64,000 bases of DNA from Neoarius graeffei (taxonomy: Eukaryota > Chordata > Actinopteri > Siluriformes > Ariidae): contig NC_083582.1 in assembly GCF_027579695.1 (NCBI RefSeq), positions 4,560,378-4,624,377 on the forward strand, written 5' to 3'. Under the pieces are notes generated by a model that was not told the DNA's origin, searched no databases, and saw nothing but the letters and a program-made list of their open reading frames with translations. Positions 1 to 11,737 of this stretch are shown one piece after another (the stretch's first letter is position 1; each line of letters opens with the position of its first letter). The position numbers and the translations under genes were made by a program.

Positions 1-1065
1 TTATAAAGCACTCTTTTAACCCTCAAATCACTTTAGACAAAACAAACAGACAGACAGACAGATTGACAGGAAGAAGAAAGGTCAACGTGTTGGTGAAAGT
101 GAAAAGGTGCTTTTATTAATTATTAATTAGTCATGTTCTGTGATCTACACTCAAACTGGTCGTCTGTCACTTTTTAACCTCTTTATATTTTCACTCCTCT
201 ATGGAGCCATGGTGAATGCAACCAATCAGAATCAGAGCCTGCTCCAGCCCCGCCTTCCTGACTTAAAAGTCATGGATAATTATTACAAACTTTACACAAT
301 GTGTTTGATTATTTATTTTTAAATGAACTACACCAGAGGCGTGCTCTTTATCGTGCAGTTTTTAGTGTTTTAGTGTCGTTCATGTTCAGCTTATGTTACT
401 CCACAGCACACAGCACGCGCTGCCAGCTCTCCAAACCAAACCTCTTTGTGTACGGGGTTAATTGTAAGTTTGAGAGAAGGGAGCGGTGCGGTCTGCATGC
501 TGGCCCAAAACAGCATTTCCTCCCGTAGCGTGACGAGAGGGACGAGACGAGCACAAAGACGCACTCATTCAGCCTCAATGGCAGCTTTTGTGTCCTCAGC
601 AGCAGGGAAACATCTCGAACCCCGGCGGTGATGCGCTGCATGCCGACCTGCTGGCACTTTTCACACAAGGGCGAGAAAAGCACATGCTGTTCTGGCTCAG
701 TCTGGGTTCAGCACGAGTCTCGTGTGTCTTACCTGAACAGGAATTCCTGTTACTAGAACCGAGTTTTGGGTCACTGCAGGAAGAGTTGTGGAGTCAAACT
801 CAGAATCTGAACCACAACATTGTGAAATTTTTCTCGGCATATCACAGGTCTCTTTTTAAGAACTCGTTTTCCTGGACGTTTTGTATCACCTGGCTGTAGG
901 AAGTTGATCATAAACCTGGCTCTTCACGCCGTTCCTATTCAGGCTCTGAACCAGGATCAGGATGAAGATGAATTTACACCGTTCCTGAGGAAGGACAGTG
1001 TACACACAGAATCAGCACATGGCATCATGGACATTTATATAAAACACAATGCTCTGCTGCTGCTC
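1..1065. other. No gene or element recognised
   Basis: Mixed-composition sequence. Several 60-100 codon frames overlap on both strands with no domain or splice context. Confidence 0.5.
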
Positions 1066-1089
1066 GGGGGGGGGGGGGGGGGGGGGGGG
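1066..1089 (+). repeat. Run of 24 G
   Basis: An unbroken G tract, able in principle to form quadruplex structure and prone to slippage. Confidence 0.95.
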
Positions 1090-1232
1090 ACAACCTGTAG
1101 GGCTTATAACAAATAAAATAAAATCCCAGGCTCATAGTTCCTGGCCTTCAGTTTCTGGGATGAAGGCACCAGGTGTTAAATACTTGAGCTTAAAGGACCA
1201 GAGCTTAAACGATTTCGCTTTATGATTTTAGG

Positions 1233-1395
1233 CGTCCCTGTGATGACCTGGCGACTTGTCCAGGGTGAACCCCGCCTTTCGCCCGTAGTCAGCTGGGATA
1301 GGCTCCAGCTTGCCTGCGACCCTGTAGAACAGGATAAAGCGGCTAGAGATAATGAGATGAGATGAGATGAGATGAGATGAGATGAGATGAGATGA
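1233..1395 (+). repeat. SINE, 5'-truncated, TSD GATTTTAGG
   Basis: Only the 3' 160 bp is present (CCTGTGATGACCTGGCG to a (GATGA)n tail). GATTTTAGG flanks it at 1224-1232 and 1396-1404, so truncation happened at insertion. Confidence 0.85.
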
Positions 1396-1673
1396 GATTT
1401 TAGGTGTTCATAAACATCAATATTTACTTCCACTATATTTTACAGAGAAGGCATTTCATAATGAAAAAAGTCTAATAGTCATTGTTTTGTAGAAAATGTG
1501 AACGGAAGGTTGCTGATGATGTAAATGTTAAGGGATAAAACACACTGTGTCTGCGAGTGAGTGGTGAGATGAAGTGGAGCTATGGTTACCGCTCCTCTCC
1601 TGTGTTTTATTCCTCTTATTCCACAGCAATTTGCAGACAATTACAATGTTTTATTTATTAAACAATGGCATTG

Positions 1674-2056
1674 TGGGGCGGCACGGTGGTGTAGTGGTTA
1701 GCGCTGTCGCCTCACAGCAAGAAGGTCCTGGGTTCGAGCCCCGGAGCCGGCGAGGGCCTTTCTGTGCGGAGTTTGCATGTTCTCCCCGTGTCCGCGTGGG
1801 TTTCCTCCGGGTGCTCTGGTTTCCCCCACAGTCCAAAGACATGCAGGTTAGGTTAACTGGTGACTCTAAATTGAGCGTAGGTGTGAATGTGAGTGTGAAT
1901 GGTTGTCTGTGTCTATGTGTCAGCCCTGTGATGACCTGGCGACTTGTCCAGGGTGTACCCCGCCTTTCGCCCGTAGTCAGCTGGGATAGGCTCCAGCTTG
2001 CCTGCGACCCTGTAGAAGGATAAAGCGGCTAGAGATAATGAATGAATGAATGAATA
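1674..2056 (+). repeat. tRNA-headed SINE, full length, (GAAT)n tail
   Basis: It starts GGGGCGGCACGGTGG. The A box TAGTGGTTAGCG and B box GGTTCGAGCCCC are present. The body is the same as the other copies, but the tail is GAATGAATGA rather than GATGA. Confidence 0.9.
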
Positions 2057-2535
2057 GTTGATTGATTAATTTGTTAATCAGTTCATTAAAATAGCTAATT
2101 TTTAAATGAATTAGTTGGTTGAATAGCTACTTTTGTAATTAGTTAATTAATGATTAAACCACACAGGACACAGCTTCCTCTTGGTCATGTACAGGACAAA
2201 AACACCCCAAGCAGCCCTCCATTTGCGTGATGGTTACTTTTCCCTGGAGATGTGTGTTTGCCTTGGACAAGCTCCGATCTTTAAACAGCACAACAGCACA
2301 GTTTGGGACCGGCGTGGGGGGCGGGGTGGAGGAATCTGAGTGTAGGAGAGCTAAATTGGGCTTTCTGGAAGAGAATGTCCCAGAACAGTGTGTGGCAGTG
2401 AGATAAGGAGGCGAGACAAATCCCAGCTGGTGATCAATTCAATGCTGTTCACTGTTCAGTGCAGATAAACTGCGTCTATAACACGACTTCTCATCAATTA
2501 TATTTTCATTCATTCATTTTCCGACCATCACATTA

Positions 2536-2916
2536 TCTCATCTCATCTCATTATCTGTAGCCGCTTTATCCTGTTCTACAGGGTCGCAGGCGAGCTGGAT
2601 CCTATCCCAGCTGACTACGGGCGAAAGGCGGGGTTCACCCTGGACAAGTCGCCAGGTCATCACAGGGCTGACACATAGACACAGACAACCATTCACACTC
2701 ACATTCACACCTACGCTCAATTTAGAGTCACCAGTTAACCTAACCTGCATGTCTTTGGACTGTGGGGGAAACCGGAGCACCCGGAGGAAACCCACGCGGA
2801 CACGGGGAGAACATGCAAACTCCGCACAGAAAGGCCCTCGCCGGCCACGGGGCTCGAACCCGGACCTTCTTGCTGTGAGGCGACAGCGCTAACCACTACA
2901 CCACCATGCTGCCCCC
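2536..2916 (-). repeat. tRNA-headed SINE, full length, 12-bp TSD
   Basis: ACCATCACATTA is duplicated at 2524-2535 and 2917-2928. The A and B boxes are intact on the minus strand. Confidence 0.92.
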
Positions 2917-2990
2917 ACCATCACATTAATCATCTGAAAATTATTGCTGCATTCGATTTACTTCGGAAACTGGAAGTCGGAGCTCAGAAT

Positions 2991-3274
2991 CAGAGGCGAT
3001 TTTAGAGTCTGTTGTGGCCCCAAGCAAAAAATTTCCAGGGGGCCCTTCTGACCAGTGTTCATCACCAGTATGTTATAAATAATATCTGACACCAACAAAA
3101 AAATGTATGAAACCAAAGTTTTTTAAATTCCAAATGTGAAAATACAATGATAAAGAACAATAAAAACAATAAAAAATAAAATAAATAAGCTCTCGGGCCC
3201 CGACTCTCAGGGGGGCCCCTGGCCAGGGAGCCCCAAGCAGTTGCCTGCCTTGCCTGTTCACAAGCTGCACATCT
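2991..3274. mobile_element. hAT-like fragment related to 20713-22655
   Basis: CAGAGGCGATTTTAGAGTC and GGGGGCCC near the left, and GGCCCC, CCCCAAGCAGTTGCCT near the right, resemble the ends of the larger hAT-like element. The ends have decayed and no TSD is clear. Confidence 0.45.
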
Positions 3275-3279
3275 GCTCG

Positions 3280-5200
3280 GAATTACGTCATCTTCAGGCT
3301 ACAAAGTGGGAAAACCACAGAGGCCTCCATGTTTGTCGTTTGTTAGCGATGCTTTAACCAGCTCACTGTGAGCTGTAAAGCCCGTGTTACAGATTTAACC
3401 TGTGAATATGTCTGTATGTTGATTAATCTCAAGCTAATACTTTAATACCATTTGTGTAATTTTACTCCAGATGCTGTGAGCGGCCATGTTGATTTGACTT
3501 CATTTGCTGAATTCAGACTTTAGGGGACTGTCCTGAGTTCCTGAATCGGAATTTAAAGTTGAGGGGACGTTTGTGGTTTGTTTTTTCCCTGCTCGGAGGT
3601 CGAGAATTAGATGTTAAGACCTCTACTCAAATGCAGTATTAGCAACTTTGAAGAAGGTGCCTTTAAGCTCCACCCACTTCACAAGCCATACTATATTCCT
3701 GAAAGCTTTCCTGTAAATATCAGTTTGTGTGTTATTGTAAAATAATTTCTTTCAAAAAGTTTATAAACCACTCTGACTCAAGGGAACACACTGAAATCAC
3801 ATACTTTCCTCCTCAAAATTCCGATGAAATTTCCACACGTTCACTCCTTTCCATAATTAGAAGAATATTAAAGAGGAATTTCCAAAAATATTTATCAAAG
3901 TTGGATTCAGGATAAAGCAGATTAGCATTAAAACAGTTTATATATAAATAATAATGTGTGGTGTTTTCAATAAATAAATAAATCTAACTTTTTTTTTTGA
4001 AAAGGTATTCACAACATCATCCAAAGATGAGATTTTAATAAACTTTCAGACAGGTCTGAATGCACGACTTCTCCAAGGTTTATGTTTCTCAAAATGGCCG
4101 CACTCGTGGACGTTAGCGGTTGATGCTATGGATCATTTCAGTCTATTTTTAGCTGTTAGAAGTTTTTTCTTAGTAATTTATCAACACATCTGAGGTAAAT
4201 GTTGATATTTCTAACAATGTTGTCTTGTTTCTATCATTGTGCTTCCTTTATAATCTCCATAAAATGGCTAGTTTAACATTTTCTGAACATGACATTTACG
4301 GTTCTGACATTAAATCTGTCAGGATTTCTCAGAACATTGTTCAGTATGTTTTATAAACTCTCCTACGATGTTATTCCTATCCTTTATGGGTTTTTTTTTA
4401 AACTGGGAATATCATTTTAAGCAAATCCTTATTTTTCCAACATTATTTTTGTAAACGTACAGCTTAACAGTTTTAGAACAAAGACAAATGCTAGCAAGTG
4501 AAATCATTAGCCTTAATCATAAACTAGCGCATGTTTGGCATCTGTGTTTTTCAGTTGCCTAGCAACCATGTTTTCGACTTTAACCTCCTGTTCAGGACAT
4601 TTCTTAATAAAAAGACATTTTCATAGCCAGCGTATTGTGTTTTCTTAATTCAATGATAAATAAGTTATGTTTCATCAACCTGTTGTGTAAAAGTATTTCT
4701 GTCTGGACAGAGTGTTCACAGTGAAATAAATATTTTAATTATCAATTTGTTCATAAATGAGGGTTTGTTTGTTGTTGTTGTTTTTTAATTAACTATGCAG
4801 ATTTAATTACATGAAATTCTGTTCACATTTAAAAAAAAAACTTTTGAAAAAGAGCCAGGATAAAAACAGTTAGACTAAAATCAGTATGAGATAAAGTAAA
4901 AATCTGAACATTTCTTCTGAAGTGTTTTTGTTTTAAGTGAAAAAAAAAGTCATCTGGTCATCTTGGCTCAATGACCTGACGTTCAAAGAAAAACACATTT
5001 CATGTGGAGTTGCCACCAGCGTTCCTCGGGTGAACGGACCTCAGAAATGTCCTTTAAAGGAAAAGTAGTGCTGCGGACAGGAAATGAAACAAAACACTGA
5101 GTATGCAATGAAGGTATTCAGGGGGAAAAAGCTGACAGGAATTTTTATATAGTGATAATATTGTGCTGCTTTCATAGACCTACAAGAACTGGTAATACAA
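3280..5200. other. AT-rich intergenic sequence
   Basis: No domain, TIR or SINE seen. The ends of 2943-3610 (CATTCGATTTACTTCGG, CTGCTCGGAGGTCG) hint at an old MITE around the hAT-like fragment. Confidence 0.5.
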
Positions 5201-5201
5201 C

Positions 5202-5202
<1 letters not shown>

Positions 5203-5234
<32 letters not shown>

Positions 5235-5243
5235 TAGACAGAC

Positions 5244-5316
<73 letters not shown>
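5203..5316 (+). repeat. Compound (GACA)n(GATA)n microsatellite
   Basis: About 30 bp of GACA units merge into about 80 bp of GATA units. Confidence 0.95.
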
Positions 5317-5389
5317 TCAATGTTTTTTCTTTATTTTTATGAATTAAAAGTCACTTCATGTCTTAAAGTAATGATGGATGTCGTTTCTC

Positions 5390-5630
5390 TTTAATGAATT
5401 GTTCGGTTCTCCACATACAGTAATATGGATTGCTACAGTTGTGGTGTGGAATAGGGTTATTTACCATATTATTATTATTTATGATTTACTGTTTGATCTC
5501 AAATGCATTAAGAAGGCAAGAAACTTGTCCACTAATTAACTTTTGACAAGGCAGACCTGTTAATTGAAAAGCGTTCCAGGCGACTCCTTCATGAAGCTGG
5601 TGAAGAACAAGAACACATCACCGTAAACTG
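5390..5630. mobile_element. Left part of a split Tc1-type MITE
   Basis: GGTTCTCCACATACAG through TAATATGGATTGCTACAG to CTTCATGAAGCTGGTGAA is a familiar teleost Tc1-derived repeat. Its continuation is found at 7797-8045. The left terminus is not clear. Confidence 0.6.
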
Positions 5631-5636
5631 TATGAA

Positions 5637-6197
5637 ATGGTTCAATGGACATCATTATATCTGAGAAGGAAAATTCCTATCCTAGTTTTAATTGCAAAAA
5701 CTTTAATGGGCAAATTACCTGAGTATATTCGCAGTGCACTGACACTTCGCACTACTACATACATACAGCACTCGCTCATCAGTCCAACTTCTTCAGTCTC
5801 CAACCACATGGACAGAGCTGAGGAAATCTGTCTTCTGTTCTTCTGCACCACACGAGTGGAATGAGCTGAAAACATTCTAAATTTGGATTCCTTGCCTGCC
5901 ATGAACGTGTTTAAAAATCTCTTAAACTCACTTCTCATAGAACAGTGTCATTGTCTCAAAGAAGTGTCTTTTTTTAACCTTTTCCATGGTCCATTGTAGT
6001 CATTGACTTCGTTATGTCTCTGTGTCTGTTTTGAGATTTAAAGTGTTTGTCTGTGTTTTAGTCTGTATTAATGTTACCTGTCTCTGTCTGTATATGAAAC
6101 TTTTTATTTTATTTGCTGCCATCTTGGCCAGGACTCCCTGGAGGAAGAGATATTGTATCTCAATGGGACCTTCCAGGTAAAAAAAAAAGGATAAATA
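5637..6197 (+). pseudogene. LINE 3' end: reverse-transcriptase C-terminus and 3' tail
   Basis: LPEYIRSALTLRTTTY followed in another frame by SAPHEWNEL is the C-terminal region common in fish non-LTR retrotransposons. The 3' tail contains CTCAATGGGACCTTCCAGG and an A-rich end. It is 5'-truncated. The fold-back Tc1 inserted at a TA in its tail. Confidence 0.7.
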
Positions 6198-7791
6198 CAG
6201 TGGTGCTTGAAAGTTTGTGAACCCTTTAGAATTTTCTATATTTCTGCATAAATATGATCTAAAACATCATCAGATTTTCACACAAGTCCTAAAAGTAGAT
6301 AAAGAGAACCCAGTTAAACAAATGAGACAAAATATTATACTTGATCATTTATTTATTGAGGAAAATGATCCAATATTACATATCTGTGAGTGGCAAAAGT
6401 ATGTGAACCTTTACTTTCAGTATCTGGTGTGACCCCCTTGTGCAGCAATAACTGCACCTAAACGTTTCCAGTAACTGTTGATCAGTCCTGCACACTGGCT
6501 TGGAGGAATTTTAGCCCGTTCCTCCATACAGAACAGCTTCAGCTCTGGGATGTTGGTGGGTTTCCTCACATGAACTGCTCGCTTCAGGTCCTTCCACATT
6601 TTGATTGGATTAAGGTCAGGACTTTGACTTGGCCATTCCAAAACATTAACTTTATTCTTCTTTAACCATTCTTTGGTAGAATGACTTGTGTGCTTAGGGT
6701 CATTGTCTTGCTGCATGGCCCACCTTCTCTTGAGATTCAGTTCGTGGACAGATGTCCTGACATTTTGCTTGAGAATTCACTGGTAAAATTCAGAATTCAT
6801 TGTTCCATCAATGATGGCAAGCCGTCCTGGCCCAGATGCAGCAAAACAGGCCCAAACCATGATACTACCACCACCATGTTTCGCAGATGGGATAATGTTT
6901 TTATGCTGGAATGCAGTGTTTTCCTTTCTCCAAACATAACACTTCTCATTTAAACCAAACAGTTCTATTTTGGTCTCATCCATCCACAAAACATTTTTCC
7001 AATAGCCTTCTGGCTTGTCCACGTGATCTTTAGCAAACTGCAGATGAGCCACAGTGTTCTTTTGGAGAGCAGTGGCTTTCTCCTTGCAACCCTGCCATGC
7101 ACACCATTGTTGTTCAGTGTTCTCCTGATGGTGGACTCATGAACATTAACATTAGCCAATGTGAGAGAGGCCTTCAGTTGCTCAGAAGTTACCCTGGGGT
7201 CCTTTGTGACCTCGCCAACTATTACACTCCTTGCTCTTGGAGTGATCTTTGTTGGTCGACCATTCCTGGGGAGGGTAACAACAGTCTTGAATTTCCTCCC
7301 TTTGTACACAATCTGTCTGACTGTGGATTGGTGGAGTCCAAACACTTTAGAGATGGTTTTGTAACCTTTTCCAGCCTGATGAGCATCAACAACGCTTTTT
7401 CTGAGGTCCTCAGTTCATGTGAGGAAACTCACCAACATCTCAGAGTTGAAGCTGTTCTGTACGGAGGAACGGGCTAAAATTCCTCCAAGCCGGTGTGCAG
7501 GACTGATCAATAGTTACTGGAAATGTTTAGTTGCAGTTATTGCTGCACAAGGGGGTCACACCAGATACTGAAAGCAAAGGTTCACATACTTTTGCCACTC
7601 ACAGATATGTAATATTGGATCATTTTCCTCAATAAATAAATGACCAAGTATAATATTTTTGTCCCAATTGTTTAACTGGGTTCTCTTTATCTACTTTTAG
7701 GACTTGTGTGAAAATCTGATGATGTTTTAGGTCATATTTATGCAGAAATATAGAAAATTCTAAAGGGTTCACAAACTTTCAAGCACCACCG
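6198..7791 (-). mobile_element. Tc1-type transposon with 380-bp fold-back arms, TA TSD
   Basis: The ends are CAGTGGTGCTTGAAAG and its complement, flanked by TA on both sides. The normal inverted repeats are extended: 6198-6577 reappears inverted at 7411-7791, including the last part of the transposase gene. The inverted extra copy replaces the transposase start, so the element cannot make a full enzyme. Confidence 0.88.
6417..7410 (-). pseudogene. Tc1-family transposase (N-terminus lost, frameshifted, catalytic Glu replaced)
   Basis: The minus strand encodes an HTH DNA-binding region (VFGLHQSTVRQIVYKGRKFK; NGRPTKITPRARSVI), then the DDE domain with WMDETK (first Asp), QQDNDPKHTS (second Asp) and, exactly 34 residues later, NPIKMWKDL, where the catalytic Glu is Lys. 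The chain is split across three frames (7345-6965, 7052-6777, 6716-6417). The region before DLRKSVVDAHQ is missing because of the inverted arm. Confidence 0.9.
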
Positions 7792-7796
7792 TAAGT

Positions 7797-8045
7797 AAGA
7801 TAATCCCAATAGTGTGCAAAGCGTCATCAAGGTCAACGCTGGATACTTTGAAGAATCTAAAATATCAAACATTTTGGGTTTTTTAACACTTTTTTGTTTC
7901 CAACATAGTTCCATATATGTTCCCGATGTTATTTCATAGTTTTGATGTCTTCAGTTTTGTTCTACAATGGAGAGAATAGTCACAATACAGAAACACCTAT
8001 GAATGAGTAGAGTAGGGGTGTACAAACTTTTGGCTGGTACTGCGT
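7797..8045. mobile_element. Right part of the split Tc1-type MITE
   Basis: It starts GTGTGCAAAGCGTCATCAAGG and ends ACAAACTTTTGGCTGGTACTG, the usual terminus of this Tc1-like repeat. It picks up where the left part stops, so the LINE and Tc1 between them are later insertions. Confidence 0.65.
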
Positions 8046-8105
8046 GTTTGTGTGTGTTCTTGCACACTGAAATTGTCTTTGAAGGTCTTTTTTAGATCTC
8101 AGATA

Positions 8106-8628
8106 CCCCTTTTCCACCAAATCAGTTCCAGGGCTGGTCCGGGGCCAGTGCTGGTGCTGGTTCACAACTCGTTCAACTTGCAAGCCAGCTGAGAACCAGT
8201 TTGCTTTTCCATAGCTTGCAGAGCTACGTCATTACATCGCTGTATACATCAGTTACGTCACTGTATACGTCAGTTATGTCGCTACATTTGCATAAACCTT
8301 GGCGCGAATATCGAAGCAAAACAACACGGAAGCAGCAGCAGCAACAACAACAATAATAATAATGGATGACTTCGCGTTTGTACAGCTGCTGCTTCTCGTC
8401 ACTTAAAGATGGCAATCTTTCACGGTCTTGTTATTGTTGTTGGTCTTAACAACTCCCCCCTGCTGACGTAAGCGGTTCTTTCCTCTGGCCCAGCAGAAAG
8501 TTGGTGCTAGCCTGGAACCGGTTTTTCTGGCCTCAGAGCCAGTTCTTTGCCAGTGGAAACAGAAAACCCGGTTCCAAACTAAGCACTGGCCCCAAACCAG
8601 CCCTGGAACTGCTTTGGTGGAAAAGGGG
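8106..8628. mobile_element. hAT-like MITE
   Basis: Inverted ends of about 45 bp: CCCCTTTTCCACCAAA(T/G)CAG and further GGCTGG..GGGGCCAGTGCT. An imperfect CAGATA/CAGAGA flank is present. No coding content. Confidence 0.65.
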
Positions 8629-8881
8629 CAGAGATGTTCTGTGTATGCTTCGTAGCCTGCACTTTGCTCCTTGGTGCCATGACCCAGTGAAAGTTAATTA
8701 GCACAGATTACAGGAGACACCGTTGGTCTCTTCCTCACATCTCTGCTCCCCCAAGAAGCAGCGTCTCCCAGTGTGTTCTCTCTCACATCACATATCTTCA
8801 CCCAGAAACACAGCGGGGTGTCGACGGACACAAAGGGATTCAGATGGCAGTGTGGTTTCCATGGTGTGTATTCTAATCTCT

Positions 8882-8915
<34 letters not shown>

Positions 8916-9038
8916 TGCATGAAGCCTGAGTCTGAGTTCATTCACATGGTGCAGTTTCTAGATAAACAGTCTTTCCGCAGCAGCCTCAGAGGAACCAGAG
9001 AGAAACTTTTCCCTGATTTTTCACCATTATGAGAAACA

Positions 9039-9039
9039 A

Positions 9040-9083
<44 letters not shown>

Positions 9084-9085
9084 AA
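9039..9085 (+). repeat. (AAAG)n microsatellite
   Basis: Pure tetranucleotide repeat. A similar (GAAA)n tract is at 13051-13110. Confidence 0.95.
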
Positions 9086-9429
9086 CTCTTTTTCCTCCTC
9101 ACATATACAATCTAGAAGTCTCGCTGTTCTGATTTCATTGTGTGTCCATCATATTTATGAGACAGAATGTTCCACTCGTGTGAGATCCTTCAGATCCATT
9201 GGATGGTTAAAAGTCTGATGGTTATGAGAATGTGATCTGGAACAAATAATCACTTTTTTATTTTTCTATCTTATTTTTCCTCGTGGCACTTTTGGGGTAA
9301 AATAACAGTGTGTAATGTTTTATTTTTGGCTGAAGTAACGCACTAAATAGTTTCTACTCTTCACCATCTTTATCTCCTTCTTTACAGTCCAAATAAAAAC
9401 TGAGAACACAGAGCGCTTTCATTTTTGGC

Positions 9430-9995
9430 ATTTAAGAGCTGAAACTTATTTTCATGAAATTGTTGACAACAAGAAAAAAACCCACTAAAATTGTGTAAAA
9501 AAAAGAGAGAAATCAACATTTTGAAAAAAGAATAAACAACTAAAAAATTATTTTAAAAATATCAGTAAAAAAGTGTTCATTGTGTAAAAAGAGTAAAACA
9601 CTGATAAATAAACAGGAGCAAAATAAGAGTAAAAAATAGTTAAAAAGTAAAAATAATAATAAAAAAAAAGATTAGACCAAAAATAAGACCAAAAAATAAT
9701 GAAATCCATTCAAAAAGAGATTTTTTTTCCTTGAATAATTTAAAGAAGATTAAAAATTAAAATTAAGCAGGGTAAAAGGACGACAACAATAAGAGTAAAA
9801 GTAAAGAACACGACCAAAAGACAAAAATAGAGTAAATATTTAAATATAAAAATTGTAAGAAAAAAGAGTTAAAAAGTAAAAATAAAGTTAAAAAATGTTT
9901 AAATTATGAATTTAAAATATTGTAAAAAAAAAAGAGGAAAATATTTTAAGGAAAAAAGTGTAAAAAAAGGTAAATTAAGTATTTTTAATTTAAAT
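9430..9995. repeat. A-rich, C-poor low-complexity stretch
   Basis: The plus strand is dominated by A with scattered GTAAAAA and AGAGTAAAA motifs, and C is nearly absent. No gene signals. Confidence 0.8.
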
Positions 9996-10194
9996 GTTAT
10001 AAAGATGAAGATGTGATTAGCCGTTTGGTTTGCTGTCCGCGCCGGTAGTGTAGGACTACACGACCCATCATCCCCTGCACATCATATGATCAAGAGCACC
10101 GGATTAGGACATGTTTATGAATAATTTAATAATTTAATAATTTAAAATCTCTGATGGAAATCATTAAAATGATGAGTATGTGTTCAAAGACATG

Positions 10195-10412
10195 TGGTGA
10201 GGTTAACATGGGCGGCTTTGGGCTGAAATGCCCTTGAGCAAGGACCCGAACTCCCAACTGCTCCCCGGGTGCTGTAGCATCACTGCCCACTGCACTGTGT
10301 GTGTGTGTGCTCATTGTCACATGTGTGTGTTCACTGTTTCAGATGGGTTAAACAGAGAGAGGAATTTCGCCGTGTGTCTGAGTGCATGTGTGACAAATAA
10401 AGGCTTCTTCAC
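10195..10412 (+). repeat. Dispersed teleost repeat with TG tract
   Basis: CCTTGAGCAAGGACCCGAAC, CCAACTGCTCCCCGGGTGC, a TG tract, then CAGATGGGTTAAACAGAGAG and GACAAATAAAGGC. The same unit appears inverted at 33935-34160. Confidence 0.7.
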
Positions 10413-10720
10413 TTCTTCTTCTTGGCTTCTTAAAAATGGACCTGCTGTAGATTTTTTATTGTGACTGTAATCAGGATGGGGCGGCACGGTGGTGTAGTGG
10501 TTAGCACTGTCGCCTCACAGCAAGAAGGTCCGGGTTCGAGCCCTGGGGCCGGCGAGGGCCTTTCTGTGCGGAGTTTGCATGTTCTCCCCGTGTCCGCGTG
10601 GGTTTCCTCCGGGTGCTCCGGTTTCCCCCACAGTCCAAAGACATGCAGGTTAGGTTAACTGGTGACTCTAAATTGACCGTAGGTGTGAGTGTGAATGGTT
10701 GTTTGTCTCTATGCCCATGT

Positions 10721-11408
10721 TTACATTAGACCGTATCAGCGGATCATCAGATTAACATTTTTAAAACGATTAGTGTGCACACAGCAACACCAATACACGA
10801 TTTGCGTGCACACAGCAACACCAATACACGGATACGCTCGGCTCCACAGGCATCCTGCGCTCCAAATCACTCTGCCCTGAACAGCGAGTGCCCTCTGGAG
10901 GGTGCGCACTCCGGCCTTGCGCAGCTCACAGAGCACGCGAGTGAAGTGCACAAGCAGTGATTCGGGACTGAGCCGCTGTGTGTGTGATCCCAGCGCAGAT
11001 CACTTGCAAGTGGAAGGATGGCAAGCCTAAAGACAATCATAACTACACAATGGGCAGTATTTGCATCAGTATTTGCATCAGTATTTTCATACTTTTATAC
11101 TCTTTAATGAAAGGTGATACAAGGCGGAAGTCCGCGCCGTTTTTCAGCAGTCGCGTCACATGACCAACGCCAGCGAATCAGGAAGGTGGATGTCACAGTG
11201 ACATTGTCCAATGAGACGCCAGCTAGAGCTCAGCACAGCGTATCCAAGTATTCTGAATGTTTACACAGCACCGGAGCTGACACGATCTGGATTGAATACG
11301 TGGACGCTGGCGGATTCCCGTTTCCCGGCGTTTCCAGGCAGTTTAATGTAAACGGACAGTGCATCCGTGAAGAAAACGAGACAGATACGGTCTAATGTAA
11401 ACGTAGCC
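10721..11408. mobile_element. MITE nested in a SINE
   Basis: The ends are GTTTACATTAGACCGTATC and its complement near 11383-11403. The interior has a roughly 27-bp tandem duplication (GTGTGCACACAGCAACACC) at about 10773-10830 and a GC-rich core. No coding domain recognised. The SINE resumes at GTGTCAGCCC after it. Confidence 0.7.
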
Positions 11409-11547
11409 TGAGTGTCAGCCCTGTGATGACCTGGCGACTTGTCCAGGGTGAACCCCGCCTTTCGCCCGTAGTCAGCTGGGATAGGATCCAGCTTGCCTGC
11501 GACCCTGTAGAAGGATAAAGCGGCTAGAGATAATGAGATGAGATGAG

Positions 11548-11737
11548 ACAAAGTGTTATCAGCGTAGTTACGAAGGAAATACTTCGTTGTTTGGAGACAG
11601 GTTTCACCGAGCGGCTATTATGCGCGAGACTTCATATTAGCCACAAAGTCAGAAAAATCTGTTCATAAAATTACGTTATAATGACCAAATACAATGAAAA
11701 GTATTTTTCCAGTCTCACCTGTGAAAGGTAATCCCAT
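11548..11737 (-). repeat. Inverted copy of the THAP exon 1/intron 1 junction
   Basis: The minus strand matches 14940-15135 with only a handful of mismatches (about 98% by eye). It covers the end of the THAP exon, the GTGAGA donor and about 170 bp of intron. It is bordered on both sides by SINE 3' sequence. Confidence 0.85.

Noticed and set aside
1680..1750. tRNA gene from the A/B boxes at SINE heads
   Set aside because: The head lacks a full cloverleaf and is always fused to the SINE body.
7097..7477. Plus-strand 126-codon frame
   Set aside because: Antisense to the Tc1 transposase.
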